A stretch of 64,000 nucleotides of DNA from Flavobacterium sp. (GTDB lineage Bacteria > Bacteroidota > Bacteroidia > Flavobacteriales > Flavobacteriaceae), in assembly GCF_039595935.1 (NCBI RefSeq), contig NZ_JBCNKR010000004.1, positions 1,177,001 to 1,241,000 on the forward strand, read 5' to 3'. Under the pieces are notes generated by a model. It saw only the letters and a list, made by a program, of their open reading frames with translations, made no database searches and had not been told where the DNA came from. Positions 35,384-42,750 of this stretch are shown here, piece after piece (positions within the stretch are counted from its first letter, which is position 1; each line of letters starts with the position of its first letter). Made by a program: the position numbers and the translations under genes.

Positions 35384-36346
35384 ATGTTTAAAAAACTTTT
35401 TGGAGCTCTAACTGGAGACAGCAAACAGGAAAAACAAAATTACGAGCAGACACAAACTTCAAATGACAATTATGAAAATGATTATGAAGATAATTATCAG
35501 GAAGTTGAATATGATCCGGAAACATTACACGGAACACACTATTCTGTAGAAGATTTTGATGCCGAAGTAGCTGAAAGAGCCGAAGCATGGATTGCAGACG
35601 AACGCGCAAGCGGAGAAAACCTTGACGAAAAAGACATTCAAAACATATATTTCAATTACAGAAGAACAGTTTATACAGAATGGAACAACTGCGATTCTGA
35701 CCAAATGATTCGTTTTGAGCACGCAAATTCATTAAAATACAGCGGAGTTCAAACTTCTGGTTTTGTAAAAGTAGACGAAAACAATCCGTTTCTAGAGCCA
35801 GTTCACGGAGTAGATTTAAGAACGTATACAGCAATGTGCCTTAAAATAAGTGCAGGAGTTGATTATCTTGAAGTTTGTAAAGCAATGGGATTTGAACCAG
35901 TTGTTTGGGAAGAATTAAACACAATCTGGCCACAGCGTATGGGCGAAGATACTTCGTTTACCGTTACCACTTTATTCGGACAATATTATGCTGAGAACGT
36001 AACAGTTCCTCAATTAGAAAACCTAAAAGCAGAGATTTCTGAAGAAGGCGCAGCAAATTTAGAAAGAATTAAAACAGACCGTTATTTCTACGAAGAATTG
36101 GCCGGAGCAAGACAAGCTGCTTACGAGTACGGACTTGACGGTGCGCAATGGATTTTGGAAAATTTCGGAATTAATTTAGCTGATTTCCAATCTGTGGCAA
36201 TGCAGTGGATGACGGAGCAAAATCAAAACTGGAATTCGGCAGATATTACAGAATTCCATGATTACCAGCAGGCAAAACAAAAAGAATATGCTGCAAAATT
36301 TGCTGCTGAACAAGGCGGAAATATTGCGGATGATGTAAATTTCTAA
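35384..36346 (+). CDS. Uncharacterised acidic protein of the SPFH operon
   Basis: A 320-residue protein with no signal peptide or membrane helix. It starts MFKKLFGALTGDSKQEK, followed by an Asn/Asp/Glu/Tyr-rich linker (about 20-50) and then a globular, very acidic part. Visible stretches are EAWIADERASGENLDEKDIQ, YTAMCLKISAGVDYLEVCKA and WPQRMGEDTSFTVTTLFGQY. I do not recognise a family with certainty. It lies 24 bp after the coiled-coil gene and is closed by a terminator, so it is the last gene of the four-gene unit. Its basic amphipathic-looking N-terminus, shared with the preceding product, could be a membrane or partner tag. Confidence 0.75.
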   Translation: MFKKLFGALTGDSKQEKQNYEQTQTSNDNYENDYEDNYQEVEYDPETLHGTHYSVEDFDAEVAERAEAWIADERASGENLDEKDIQNIYFNYRRTVYTEWNNCDSDQMIRFEHANSLKYSGVQTSGFVKVDENNPFLEPVHGVDLRTYTAMCLKISAGVDYLEVCKAMGFEPVVWEELNTIWPQRMGEDTSFTVTTLFGQYYAENVTVPQLENLKAEISEEGAANLERIKTDRYFYEELAGARQAAYEYGLDGAQWILENFGINLADFQSVAMQWMTEQNQNWNSADITEFHDYQQAKQKEYAAKFAAEQGGNIADDVNF

Positions 36347-36364
36347 CATCCTTTTTATCAATAT

Positions 36365-36400
36365 AAAATCCGGTTTGTTCCTTACAAATCGGATTTTTTT
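36365..36400 (+). terminator. Terminator of the SPFH operon
   Basis: AAAATCCGGTTTGT (36365-36378) pairs with ACAAATCGGATTTT (36384-36397) with one G-T pair, then T run. Confidence 0.9.
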
Positions 36401-36548
36401 TGTTTTTACACTAACTTTACTTGGTTTTAAAAAAATTTAATTTAACAGAAAAAAGACTTCTATGGGCAAAAAAAAGATTTTGAGCCCGATAATTTTGCAT
36501 TGCATTTTTTAAGCAATATTCATTTAATCAATTTTAAAAACTTGCAAA

Positions 36549-37223
36549 ATGAAAACAAAAATTATACTTCTTTGCTTTGTTCTTCTTTCTGTATTAGGCT
36601 GTAAAAAACAAGAAGAACCAGTTACTGCTAAAAACGACAATAATAAGGCGGACCGCCTGGAACAATTATTAACCGGTAATCAAAGATTTCTTGACGGAAA
36701 ATCACTTCATCCGCATCAGGATAAACAAACTGTTTTAGCAAATCAGGACGGGCAAAAACCATTTGCCGTTATCGTAACCTGTTCAGACAGCAGGGTTTCT
36801 CCGGAAATTGTATTCGATCAGGGAATTGGGGATTTATTTGTAATTAGAAATGCCGGAAATTTAATTTCTGATATCGACATGGGAAGTATCGAATATGCTG
36901 TAGAACATCTTGATGCCAAATTAATAGTCATTTTAGGCCATACAGAATGCGGAGCTATTAAAGCTTACATAAATGATAAAGACGGAGCTTACAAAAAGCA
37001 CTTCAACCATATCGATAATATTGTAGAAACTATCGCTCAGGAAAATGAAGAAATTGAAGCTGATAAAATTTCTCCAAAAGCCAGCAATTATTTAGGTGCC
37101 ATAGACGCCAATATTAAACATTCAGCAAAGATGGTTCAGGACAATCCTATCGTAAAAGAACATAAAGCGACAATCGTTTCAATGCGCTATGATGTTCATA
37201 CAGGAAAAGTTACAAAATTGTAA
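36549..37223 (+). CDS. Beta-carbonic anhydrase, lipoprotein
   Basis: A 224-residue beta-class carbonic anhydrase. It interconverts CO2 and bicarbonate. Zinc ligands are Cys78, His131 and Cys134 (VTCSDSRVSP and LGHTECGAIKAY), with the Asp80-Arg82 dyad. The N-terminus is a lipoprotein signal, LLSVLGC with Cys18, so unlike most beta-CAs it should be membrane-anchored outside the cytoplasm. The gene stands alone between two terminators. TAATTTTG at 36490-36497 is a possible -7 box. The assignment is firm; the reason for export is open. Confidence 0.94.
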   Translation: MKTKIILLCFVLLSVLGCKKQEEPVTAKNDNNKADRLEQLLTGNQRFLDGKSLHPHQDKQTVLANQDGQKPFAVIVTCSDSRVSPEIVFDQGIGDLFVIRNAGNLISDIDMGSIEYAVEHLDAKLIVILGHTECGAIKAYINDKDGAYKKHFNHIDNIVETIAQENEEIEADKISPKASNYLGAIDANIKHSAKMVQDNPIVKEHKATIVSMRYDVHTGKVTKL

Positions 37224-37245
37224 TATCCTAAAAAACCAATTAAAC

Positions 37246-37282
37246 AAAATCCGGATTGCAAAAAACAATCCGGATTTTTTTT
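37246..37282 (+). terminator. Terminator of the carbonic anhydrase gene
   Basis: AAAATCCGGATTG (37246-37258) pairs perfectly with CAATCCGGATTTT (37266-37278), followed by a T run. Confidence 0.92.
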
Positions 37283-37327
37283 CTTTAAATATCTAATTTA
37301 TCTTTTTTTCATAAGCCAATAAAGTGG

Positions 37328-37335
37328 TATTTTTG
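37328..37335 (+). promoter_or_regulatory. Predicted -7 box of the TPM gene
   Basis: TATTTTTG matches TAnnTTTG, 27 bp before the start codon. A T-rich stretch about 20 bp upstream may serve as the -33 element. Confidence 0.4.
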
Positions 37336-37362
37336 CGACACCAAATCTAATCTTCGCCTGCG

Positions 37363-37875
37363 ATGAAAAAAATATTCTTCATTACTTTAATAACCTTGTT
37401 TTCATCAAGTATATTATCTTCTCAAACAAAAAAAGAAAATACCGTTTCAGACTCACAAAACGTTTTTGCAAGACCTTATGATTATGTAAATGATTTCGAA
37501 AAAATCCTAAAACCTGATCAGATAACAAGTCTTACAACTACTTTAAAAGCATTTGAAAAACAATTTCTTTATAAAATTACTGTCGTAACAATCTCATCAA
37601 TACAACCTTACACTACATTTCCGGATTATGCTTTAGAATTAGATAAATATCTGGCAAAAGATCCAAAACTAGATCCCACTATTTTAATTGTAGTAAGCAA
37701 AGAATTAAGACAGATTCAGGTACAAAGTATCGATCTTATTCGTTACAAATTAAGCGACAACGATACACAGGGCATTATAACAACCTACGCCGTTCCTGAA
37801 TTTAAAAAAGGAGATTATGGCAAAGGTTTAGAACTCGCTATCGAGCAGATTATGGCTAAACTAAAAACCTATTAA
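37363..37875 (+). CDS. TPM-domain protein, exported
   Basis: A 170-residue protein with a signal peptide (1-20). The rest is one TPM domain (TLP18.3/Psb32/MOLO-1 type): YVNDFEKILKPDQITSLTTT, YKITVVTISSI, TILIVVSKELRQIQVQS and FKKGDYGKGLELAIEQIM. Plant members help photosystem II repair as acid phosphatases; the bacterial role is poorly known. There is no C-terminal membrane helix, unlike many bacterial TPM proteins, so it should be a free periplasmic protein. It is a single-gene unit between terminators. Confidence 0.85.
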   Translation: MKKIFFITLITLFSSSILSSQTKKENTVSDSQNVFARPYDYVNDFEKILKPDQITSLTTTLKAFEKQFLYKITVVTISSIQPYTTFPDYALELDKYLAKDPKLDPTILIVVSKELRQIQVQSIDLIRYKLSDNDTQGIITTYAVPEFKKGDYGKGLELAIEQIMAKLKTY

Positions 37876-37910
37876 TTCATTTTCATCAAAAACTGATAAT
37901 CAAAATAGCA

Positions 37911-37943
37911 AAATCCGATTTGTGAAAACAGATCGGATTTTTT
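37911..37943 (+). terminator. Terminator of the TPM gene
   Basis: AAATCCGATTTGT (37911-37923) pairs with ACAGATCGGATTT (37928-37940) with one G-T pair, then T run. The sequence is nearly the lpdA terminator. Confidence 0.88.
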
Positions 37944-38013
37944 CATTTTCAACTGTTAAAAAACATTTCCTTCGAAATTAATTTTAATAACTTTATCCAT
38001 AAATAACAGTTTT

Positions 38014-38916
38014 ATGAAAGATATCAGTATCGTTGAATTCACTTCCAATTTAGGCTTAAAAGAACCTCAACCCGGAAAAGAACCTGGCGTAAATCGTTTG
38101 CCCGACTGGTTATGGAAACATAATTTGCATAAAACCATAAATGCTAAAAATATCATACGCGTAGATCCGCCGAAATATTCCAATCTTAAAGATCCCGAAA
38201 CCAATATTTTAAACGCAGATTCTCTTGTTACATATTCCAGAGAGCAAGCGTATTTGATAAATAATTTGCTAAGTGCCAATAAATTTCCGTTTGTATTAGG
38301 CGGAGATTGCAGCATACTTTTAGGTGTTGCCATGGCTTTGAAACAAAAAGGAAATTACGGATTGTTTTACCTTGACGGCCATACAGATTTTATGGACGTT
38401 TCTTTATCTGAAACCGGCGGCGTTGGCGGAATGGCAGCTTCTATCGTGACAGGAAACGGTCCTGAAAAACTTACGAATATTTTAAATTTAATTCCGTATA
38501 TAAAAGAAGATAATCTTTGGTGCGTGGGCAATCGCGAATACGACGATGAATACGAAAATGAAATCAGGAAATCATCTGCAACTTATATCAGCCTTCAGGA
38601 ACTTCGCAAACAAGGCATTGCCAATTGCGTAAAAAAATTCCTTTCAGAAATCGAAAATAAAAATTTAGACGGTTTCTGGCTGCATATCGATGTCGATGTA
38701 CTAAACGACTTAATAATGCCATGTGTAGACAGCAGAACTCCAGACGGTTTAACGTACGATGAATTTAATGAACTTACCTCCTATCTATTTAAAAATGAAA
38801 AACTAAGCGGACTTGAAATTACAATTCTAGATCCGGATTTAGACACAACAGGACAATACACAAAAGATTTTGTTGCTAATATTACTTCGACTTTCAATAC
38901 ACATTTTAGCAACTAA
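38014..38916 (+). CDS. Arginase/agmatinase-family ureohydrolase, His-to-Cys at a metal ligand
   Basis: A 300-residue cytoplasmic enzyme of the ureohydrolase family. Manganese-site motifs are LGGDCSILLG (97-104), YLDGHTDFMD with Asp121, His123 and Asp125, HIDVDVLND with Asp226 and Asp228, and Glu268 in GLEITILDPD. The usual GGDHS is GGDCS here, so the first metal ligand is Cys99 instead of His. Substrate could be arginine, agmatine, formiminoglutamate or a guanidino compound; it cannot be told. It stands alone with no urease or amino-acid gene adjacent, though rocD and a cyanophycinase-like gene lie at the left end of the window. Confidence 0.85.
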   Translation: MKDISIVEFTSNLGLKEPQPGKEPGVNRLPDWLWKHNLHKTINAKNIIRVDPPKYSNLKDPETNILNADSLVTYSREQAYLINNLLSANKFPFVLGGDCSILLGVAMALKQKGNYGLFYLDGHTDFMDVSLSETGGVGGMAASIVTGNGPEKLTNILNLIPYIKEDNLWCVGNREYDDEYENEIRKSSATYISLQELRKQGIANCVKKFLSEIENKNLDGFWLHIDVDVLNDLIMPCVDSRTPDGLTYDEFNELTSYLFKNEKLSGLEITILDPDLDTTGQYTKDFVANITSTFNTHFSN

Positions 38917-38950
38917 ATTCAGTCGAAACAAAACATTTCTTATAATAATC

Positions 38951-39034
38951 TGGGCGTTACCTACGGCCGGGCTGTCCACTGTATCTTTTATGGCGAACCC
39001 CGCCATAAAAGGATGCCGCTCCCATCCCTAACGC
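38951..39034 (+). repeat. Intergenic repeat element with hairpin
   Basis: The stretch starts TGGGCGTTACC and ends ATCCCTAACGC. Inside, ATCTTTTATGGCG (38983-38995) pairs with CGCCATAAAAGGAT (39001-39014) with one bulge. I recall very similar sequences scattered in Bacteroidota genomes. There is no coding sequence in it. Confidence 0.65.
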
Positions 39035-39116
39035 AAAACGGTTTCATAAGAAATTTAACGTACTCATTTCAAATAAAAAAACTACTTTTAAATCAAAATC
39101 AACAACTTATCATTTA

Positions 39117-39548
39117 ATGAAAATAGTAGAAATTAGAGAAAGTGATTTTGAACCTTTAAAAACTTTATTTTTAAAAGAAAGACAAAGAACTTTTTCGTGG
39201 CTAGATATTTCGGAATTTCAATTAGATGACTTTGAAAAACATACACGCGGAGAAGACATTCTCGTAGCTCTTATCGATGATGTTCCAGTTGGATTCATTT
39301 CGATTTGGATGCCGAATAGTTTCATTCATCATTTATATATCGATGAGGAATATCAAAACCAAAAAATTGCAACCGAATTAATAAAAGCCGCTATTCAAAA
39401 AACTAAACTTCCGCTTACTTTAAAATGTTTAGAAGAGAATATAAAAGCCGTAGAATTTTATAGAAGAAAAGGATTTATCGAGAAAACAAAAGGACGTTCT
39501 GAAAACGGAACTTACATTTTATTTGAGCTTTCAAAAGATATTAATTAA
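39117..39548 (+). CDS. GNAT-family N-acetyltransferase
   Basis: A 143-residue protein with the GNAT fold. It begins MKIVEIRESDFEPLKTLF, with VGFISIWMPN (beta strand 4) and the acetyl-CoA loop HHLYIDEEYQNQKIATELIK. It ends with LKCLEENIKAVEFYRRKGF, the usual motif B. Its substrate is unknown. The next gene starts 11 bp later, so the two are probably cotranscribed. Confidence 0.88.
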   Translation: MKIVEIRESDFEPLKTLFLKERQRTFSWLDISEFQLDDFEKHTRGEDILVALIDDVPVGFISIWMPNSFIHHLYIDEEYQNQKIATELIKAAIQKTKLPLTLKCLEENIKAVEFYRRKGFIEKTKGRSENGTYILFELSKDIN

Positions 39549-39559
39549 AAATCAAAATC

Positions 39560-39949
39560 ATGAGCAAAGAAATTCAGGAATACAATGATTCTCAAAATAT
39601 CGAAGACAAAAAAATATGTGATATTTTAAGTTCAGAAATTAATGCATTTCTGCATGAAGCCGAAAGCAAAATATGGCATCGGCATCCGGTTTGGTTTTTA
39701 GACGGAAATCCGGTTGCCGGTTACAGTAAACTAAAAGATTCTGTGCGATTGCTTTTCTGGAGCGGACAATCATTTGATGAACCAAAACTTCAAAACGAAG
39801 GCAGCTTTAAAGCCGCCGAAGCCCGTTATACTTCATCTGACCAAATTAATATTGATGATTTAAAAAGATGGCTCGAAAAAGCCCGAAATATTCAATGGGA
39901 TTATAAAAATATAGTAAAACGAAAAGGCCAGTTAATACGTTTGAAATAA
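39560..39949 (+). CDS. DUF1801-like protein
   Basis: A 129-residue cytoplasmic protein. WHRHPVWFLDGNPVAGYSKL and VRLLFWSGQSFDEPKL followed by GSFKAAEARYTSSDQINIDD match my recollection of DUF1801 (YdhG-like fold). Function of the family is unknown; the fold may bind small ligands. It shares an operon with the upstream GNAT. Two more DUF1801-type genes are in this window (49574 and 55596), but they are quite different in sequence. Confidence 0.7.
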   Translation: MSKEIQEYNDSQNIEDKKICDILSSEINAFLHEAESKIWHRHPVWFLDGNPVAGYSKLKDSVRLLFWSGQSFDEPKLQNEGSFKAAEARYTSSDQINIDDLKRWLEKARNIQWDYKNIVKRKGQLIRLK

Positions 39950-40033
39950 CTTCAAATTCCATTTTCAAATCACTTTAACGCAACTATTTAGCTTTTTTTC
40001 ATCTACAAATTAACTAACCTAAATTGTATACCG

Positions 40034-40441
40034 ATGAAAAATGTTTTACTATTATTCGCTTTATTTTTATTGCTTTCCTGCAACAATGATGATGACTCTA
40101 ACAATAATCGCTTAGAAGGCAGATGGAGTCTGGTTAAAAAAACCGGAGGATTTGGCGGTCCTAATGCACCAGAAGACATAACTCAAAAAACGGTGCTTGA
40201 ATTTTCAGAAAAAAAAGTAAAAACCTACGCAGGCGCCACACTTATCAATGAAAAGAATTATTATATCGCTATCAAAAAATCAATTTTAGGCGGAGACAGA
40301 AAAATGATTGTTATCGATAAAGGCAATTCTCTTACACAGGAATTTTATATAGACCGTTCTTATGAAATTAAGGGCAAAAGATTAATCCTCGTAGAAGAAT
40401 GCGCAGATTGTTCGACACTAGAGTATGAACGCATTAAGTAA
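40034..40441 (+). CDS. Lipocalin-like lipoprotein
   Basis: A 135-residue protein with lipobox LLLSC (Cys17), followed by an Asn/Asp-rich tether (NNDDDSNNN). LEGRWSLVKKTGGFGG starts a lipocalin-like beta-barrel of the kind common in Bacteroidota. FSEKKVKTYAGATLINEKNY and IKGKRLILVEECADCSTLEY fit the later strands. It should sit on an outer or inner membrane leaflet. The ligand is unknown. Confidence 0.8.
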   Translation: MKNVLLLFALFLLLSCNNDDDSNNNRLEGRWSLVKKTGGFGGPNAPEDITQKTVLEFSEKKVKTYAGATLINEKNYYIAIKKSILGGDRKMIVIDKGNSLTQEFYIDRSYEIKGKRLILVEECADCSTLEYERIK

Positions 40442-40456
40442 GTTTAGAGTTAGGAA

Positions 40457-40507
40457 TTATGAGTTATGAGTTCACTCTTTGTGTATAATACAACTCATAA
40501 CTCATAA
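40457..40507. repeat. 16-bp perfect inverted repeat
   Basis: TTATGAGTTATGAGTT (40457-40472) pairs perfectly with 40492-40507; each arm is itself a doubled TTATGAG(TT) unit. It lies between the lipocalin and DUF2975 genes and has no T run after it. Confidence 0.7.
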
Positions 40508-40608
40508 CAACTTAATTAAGAACAAATTTTAATTAATAAATAAAAAATATTTATCGATAAACAATAAATCACTATATTTACTGCATACTTATTTTAAATC
40601 AAAATATT

Positions 40609-41148
40609 ATGTCAACAAAATCAACTTACATTTTAAAGTTCTTAAACGTAATGTCGTGGATTGCTTTTATTGGACTATGTATTAAAGCAGGTACACTTTT
40701 AACCTCTTACGGAATTAGTATGTTTTTCAACGAAGTTGGAGCAAAGAACCTTCAATTAGGTTTAGATCTGTCTCAATTAAAAGCGTATGATGTTGTAGAT
40801 TATTCTATTATGGTTTTCTCTATAACCATAATTACAATTCTCGAAGCTTTGGTATTTTACTCGGTAATTCAAATTTTCCTTAAAATTAATTATGTTAGTC
40901 CGTTTCATGAAACCATCGGAAAACTGATTCAAAAAATGAGTGCGTTTTCATTTTTAGTGGGTATTTTCAGCAACGTAATAGCAAATTATACTCAAAAATT
41001 TACAGCAATAGGCATTCCGCTTCCAAATCTTACAGAACATATCGGGCTTGGTGATGCTTTCTTATTTTTTGCCGGAATTTTATATTTTATCTCACAGCTT
41101 TTTGCAAAAGGAATCGAACTTCAAAAAGAAAGCGAATTAACCATATAG
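40609..41148 (+). CDS. DUF2975 membrane protein
   Basis: A 179-residue protein with four membrane helices (about 10-32, 65-88, 105-125 and 142-160). The order, length and PFHETIGKLIQKMSAFSF loop match DUF2975. It is always found with a small XRE-type regulator, and here one begins 2 bp after the stop. The pair is widespread in Bacteroidota and Firmicutes; its job is unknown, but the arrangement suggests a membrane protein controlling or controlled by the regulator. Confidence 0.82.
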   Translation: MSTKSTYILKFLNVMSWIAFIGLCIKAGTLLTSYGISMFFNEVGAKNLQLGLDLSQLKAYDVVDYSIMVFSITIITILEALVFYSVIQIFLKINYVSPFHETIGKLIQKMSAFSFLVGIFSNVIANYTQKFTAIGIPLPNLTEHIGLGDAFLFFAGILYFISQLFAKGIELQKESELTI

Positions 41149-41150
41149 TT

Positions 41151-41357
41151 ATGCCCATAATAGTAAATTTAGACGTAATGATGGCCAAACGAAAAATGTC
41201 ATTAAATGAACTTTCAGAAAAAGTAGATCTCACTTTATCAAATCTTTCCATCCTAAAAACAGGCAAAGCAAAAGCGGTACGTTTTAGTACATTAGAAGCA
41301 ATTTGCAAAGTTCTCGAATGTCAGCCGGGAGATATTTTAGAATATGTGGAAAAATAA
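41151..41357 (+). CDS. Small XRE-family (YozG-type) transcriptional regulator
   Basis: A 68-residue protein that is a single helix-turn-helix: MMAKRKMSLNELSEKVDLTL, SNLSILKTGKAKAVRFSTLE and CKVLECQPGDILEYVEK at the end. It is the typical partner of DUF2975, 2 bp upstream. It probably represses or activates the pair's own promoter. A terminator follows. Confidence 0.92.
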   Translation: MPIIVNLDVMMAKRKMSLNELSEKVDLTLSNLSILKTGKAKAVRFSTLEAICKVLECQPGDILEYVEK

Positions 41358-41390
41358 TTTTATAGAATTTTTATTTGTATTTTCGTATTA

Positions 41391-41416
41391 AAGAGAACTT
41401 CGCGTTCTCTTTTTTG
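41391..41416 (+). terminator. Terminator of the DUF2975/XRE pair
   Basis: AAGAGAAC (41391-41398) pairs with GTTCTCTT (41404-41411) around a TTCGC loop, then T run. Confidence 0.85.
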
Positions 41417-41446
41417 ATTTCATAATTTTCTAAATCAAACCTCAAA

Positions 41447-42043
41447 ATGAACATCTTAATCGTTTACAGCCATCCGAGCAAAAAATCGTATACATTTCAG
41501 GTTTTAGAAAAGCTGAAATCAGAAATAGCAAAACAAAACTGGAATCTTGAAATTTCAGATTTATACGCTTCCAATTTCCAGAGTGATATGTCTGAAGAAG
41601 AATATGACAGAGAAGGTTTTGCAAAACTTGATCTGCCCATTTCAGAAGATGTTTTGGCAGAACAGGAAAAAATAGAAAAAGCCGACTGCATTATTTTTCT
41701 GTATCCGGTTTGGTGGAGCGATTGTCCGGCAAAATTAAAAGGCTGGTTCGACCGGGTTTATTCAGCTGGATATGCCTACGGACAAACGGATAATTTCCCA
41801 AAAATGAAAACCATTCCGTTTGGACTTGTTATTTGTACCGCTGGACATCCAAATGATTTTTTAACCGAAATTAAAATGGCACAAAGCATGGAAACCATTA
41901 TGCTGGAAGATCGTTTAGGAAAACGTTTCAATAATAAAGAAATGCTTATTCTGGGCGGAACTCTTGAATTAGAAAAAGTTATGGAAAATCATTTTTTGCA
42001 GATTGAAAACATATGCAGGAAAATAAAGCAGTATTTCATTTAA
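41447..42043 (+). CDS. NAD(P)H-dependent flavin oxidoreductase (quinone-reductase type)
   Basis: A 198-residue flavodoxin-like protein. The N-terminus MNILIVYSHPSKKSYT is the FMN/FAD phosphate loop, and FLYPVWWSDCPAKLKGWFDR followed by AGYAYG is the diagnostic central motif of the YwrO/MdaB/NQO family. Members reduce quinones and nitro- or azo-compounds by two electrons, often as an oxidative-stress defence. It has its own leader after a terminator. It is soluble and cytoplasmic. Confidence 0.9.
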   Translation: MNILIVYSHPSKKSYTFQVLEKLKSEIAKQNWNLEISDLYASNFQSDMSEEEYDREGFAKLDLPISEDVLAEQEKIEKADCIIFLYPVWWSDCPAKLKGWFDRVYSAGYAYGQTDNFPKMKTIPFGLVICTAGHPNDFLTEIKMAQSMETIMLEDRLGKRFNNKEMLILGGTLELEKVMENHFLQIENICRKIKQYFI

Positions 42044-42076
42044 ATAAATTATTTTAGAATTAAAATTAATTTTAAA

Positions 42077-42682
42077 ATGGCTGTAAAGAAAAGTGTATTA
42101 GAAAAGATGTCTGATTTTGAATTGGAAAAATATATTAAGCCCGAAACCACATTTGTTCCCGAAGCCACTAAAATTGCCTTTGAAATACTTAAAAAAAGAG
42201 GGCGTCAATTTTCAGATGAAGAAATAGATTCCATTAATTTACTGATTAATAAAAAGGAAGAAAAAAAAATACGTCCGATACATGAAAATCATATAAAATC
42301 ATCAAATTTTATTTTTATTTCGATAGCTCTAGGAGTAATAAACTTAATTGTAGCTATGTATGTAGACACTAAAATTGAATTTATTCCGGCTAGCATAGCT
42401 TTTATTTTTCTTGTAATTCTAGGATACTTTGTTCGTAAAGGGCGTGAGTTAAAAGTTCTTCTTTTAGTATTATTTTCAATTGGATTATTAGGTTCTATAC
42501 GTACTTTAATTTTTAATTTAACCAATTTTCCATTGAACGGAATTCTAAGTCTTTCTCAAATAATATTACAATTTTGGGCCGTAATTTTTCTATTTATGAT
42601 TCCAAAGGAATTTGAAAGCATAAAAAGTAACGAATTTGAATTATGGCTTTCTGGCAAAAATGAAGAAGACACTCAAAAATAA
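42077..42682 (+). CDS. Uncharacterised four-helix membrane protein
   Basis: A 201-residue protein. The first 70 residues are polar and begin MAVKKSVLEKMSDFELEKYI, including a basic stretch at 55-70. Four hydrophobic segments follow at about 75-95, 98-116, 124-145 and 152-173. I do not recognise a family. It lies 33 bp after the oxidoreductase and could be cotranscribed with it. Confidence 0.72.
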   Translation: MAVKKSVLEKMSDFELEKYIKPETTFVPEATKIAFEILKKRGRQFSDEEIDSINLLINKKEEKKIRPIHENHIKSSNFIFISIALGVINLIVAMYVDTKIEFIPASIAFIFLVILGYFVRKGRELKVLLLVLFSIGLLGSIRTLIFNLTNFPLNGILSLSQIILQFWAVIFLFMIPKEFESIKSNEFELWLSGKNEEDTQK

Positions 42683-42750
42683 CAAATGAGAAAACCTGCA
42701 GAATGGATATAATGAAATAATAAAACTAAGCCTTCTAAAAATATAAACCA

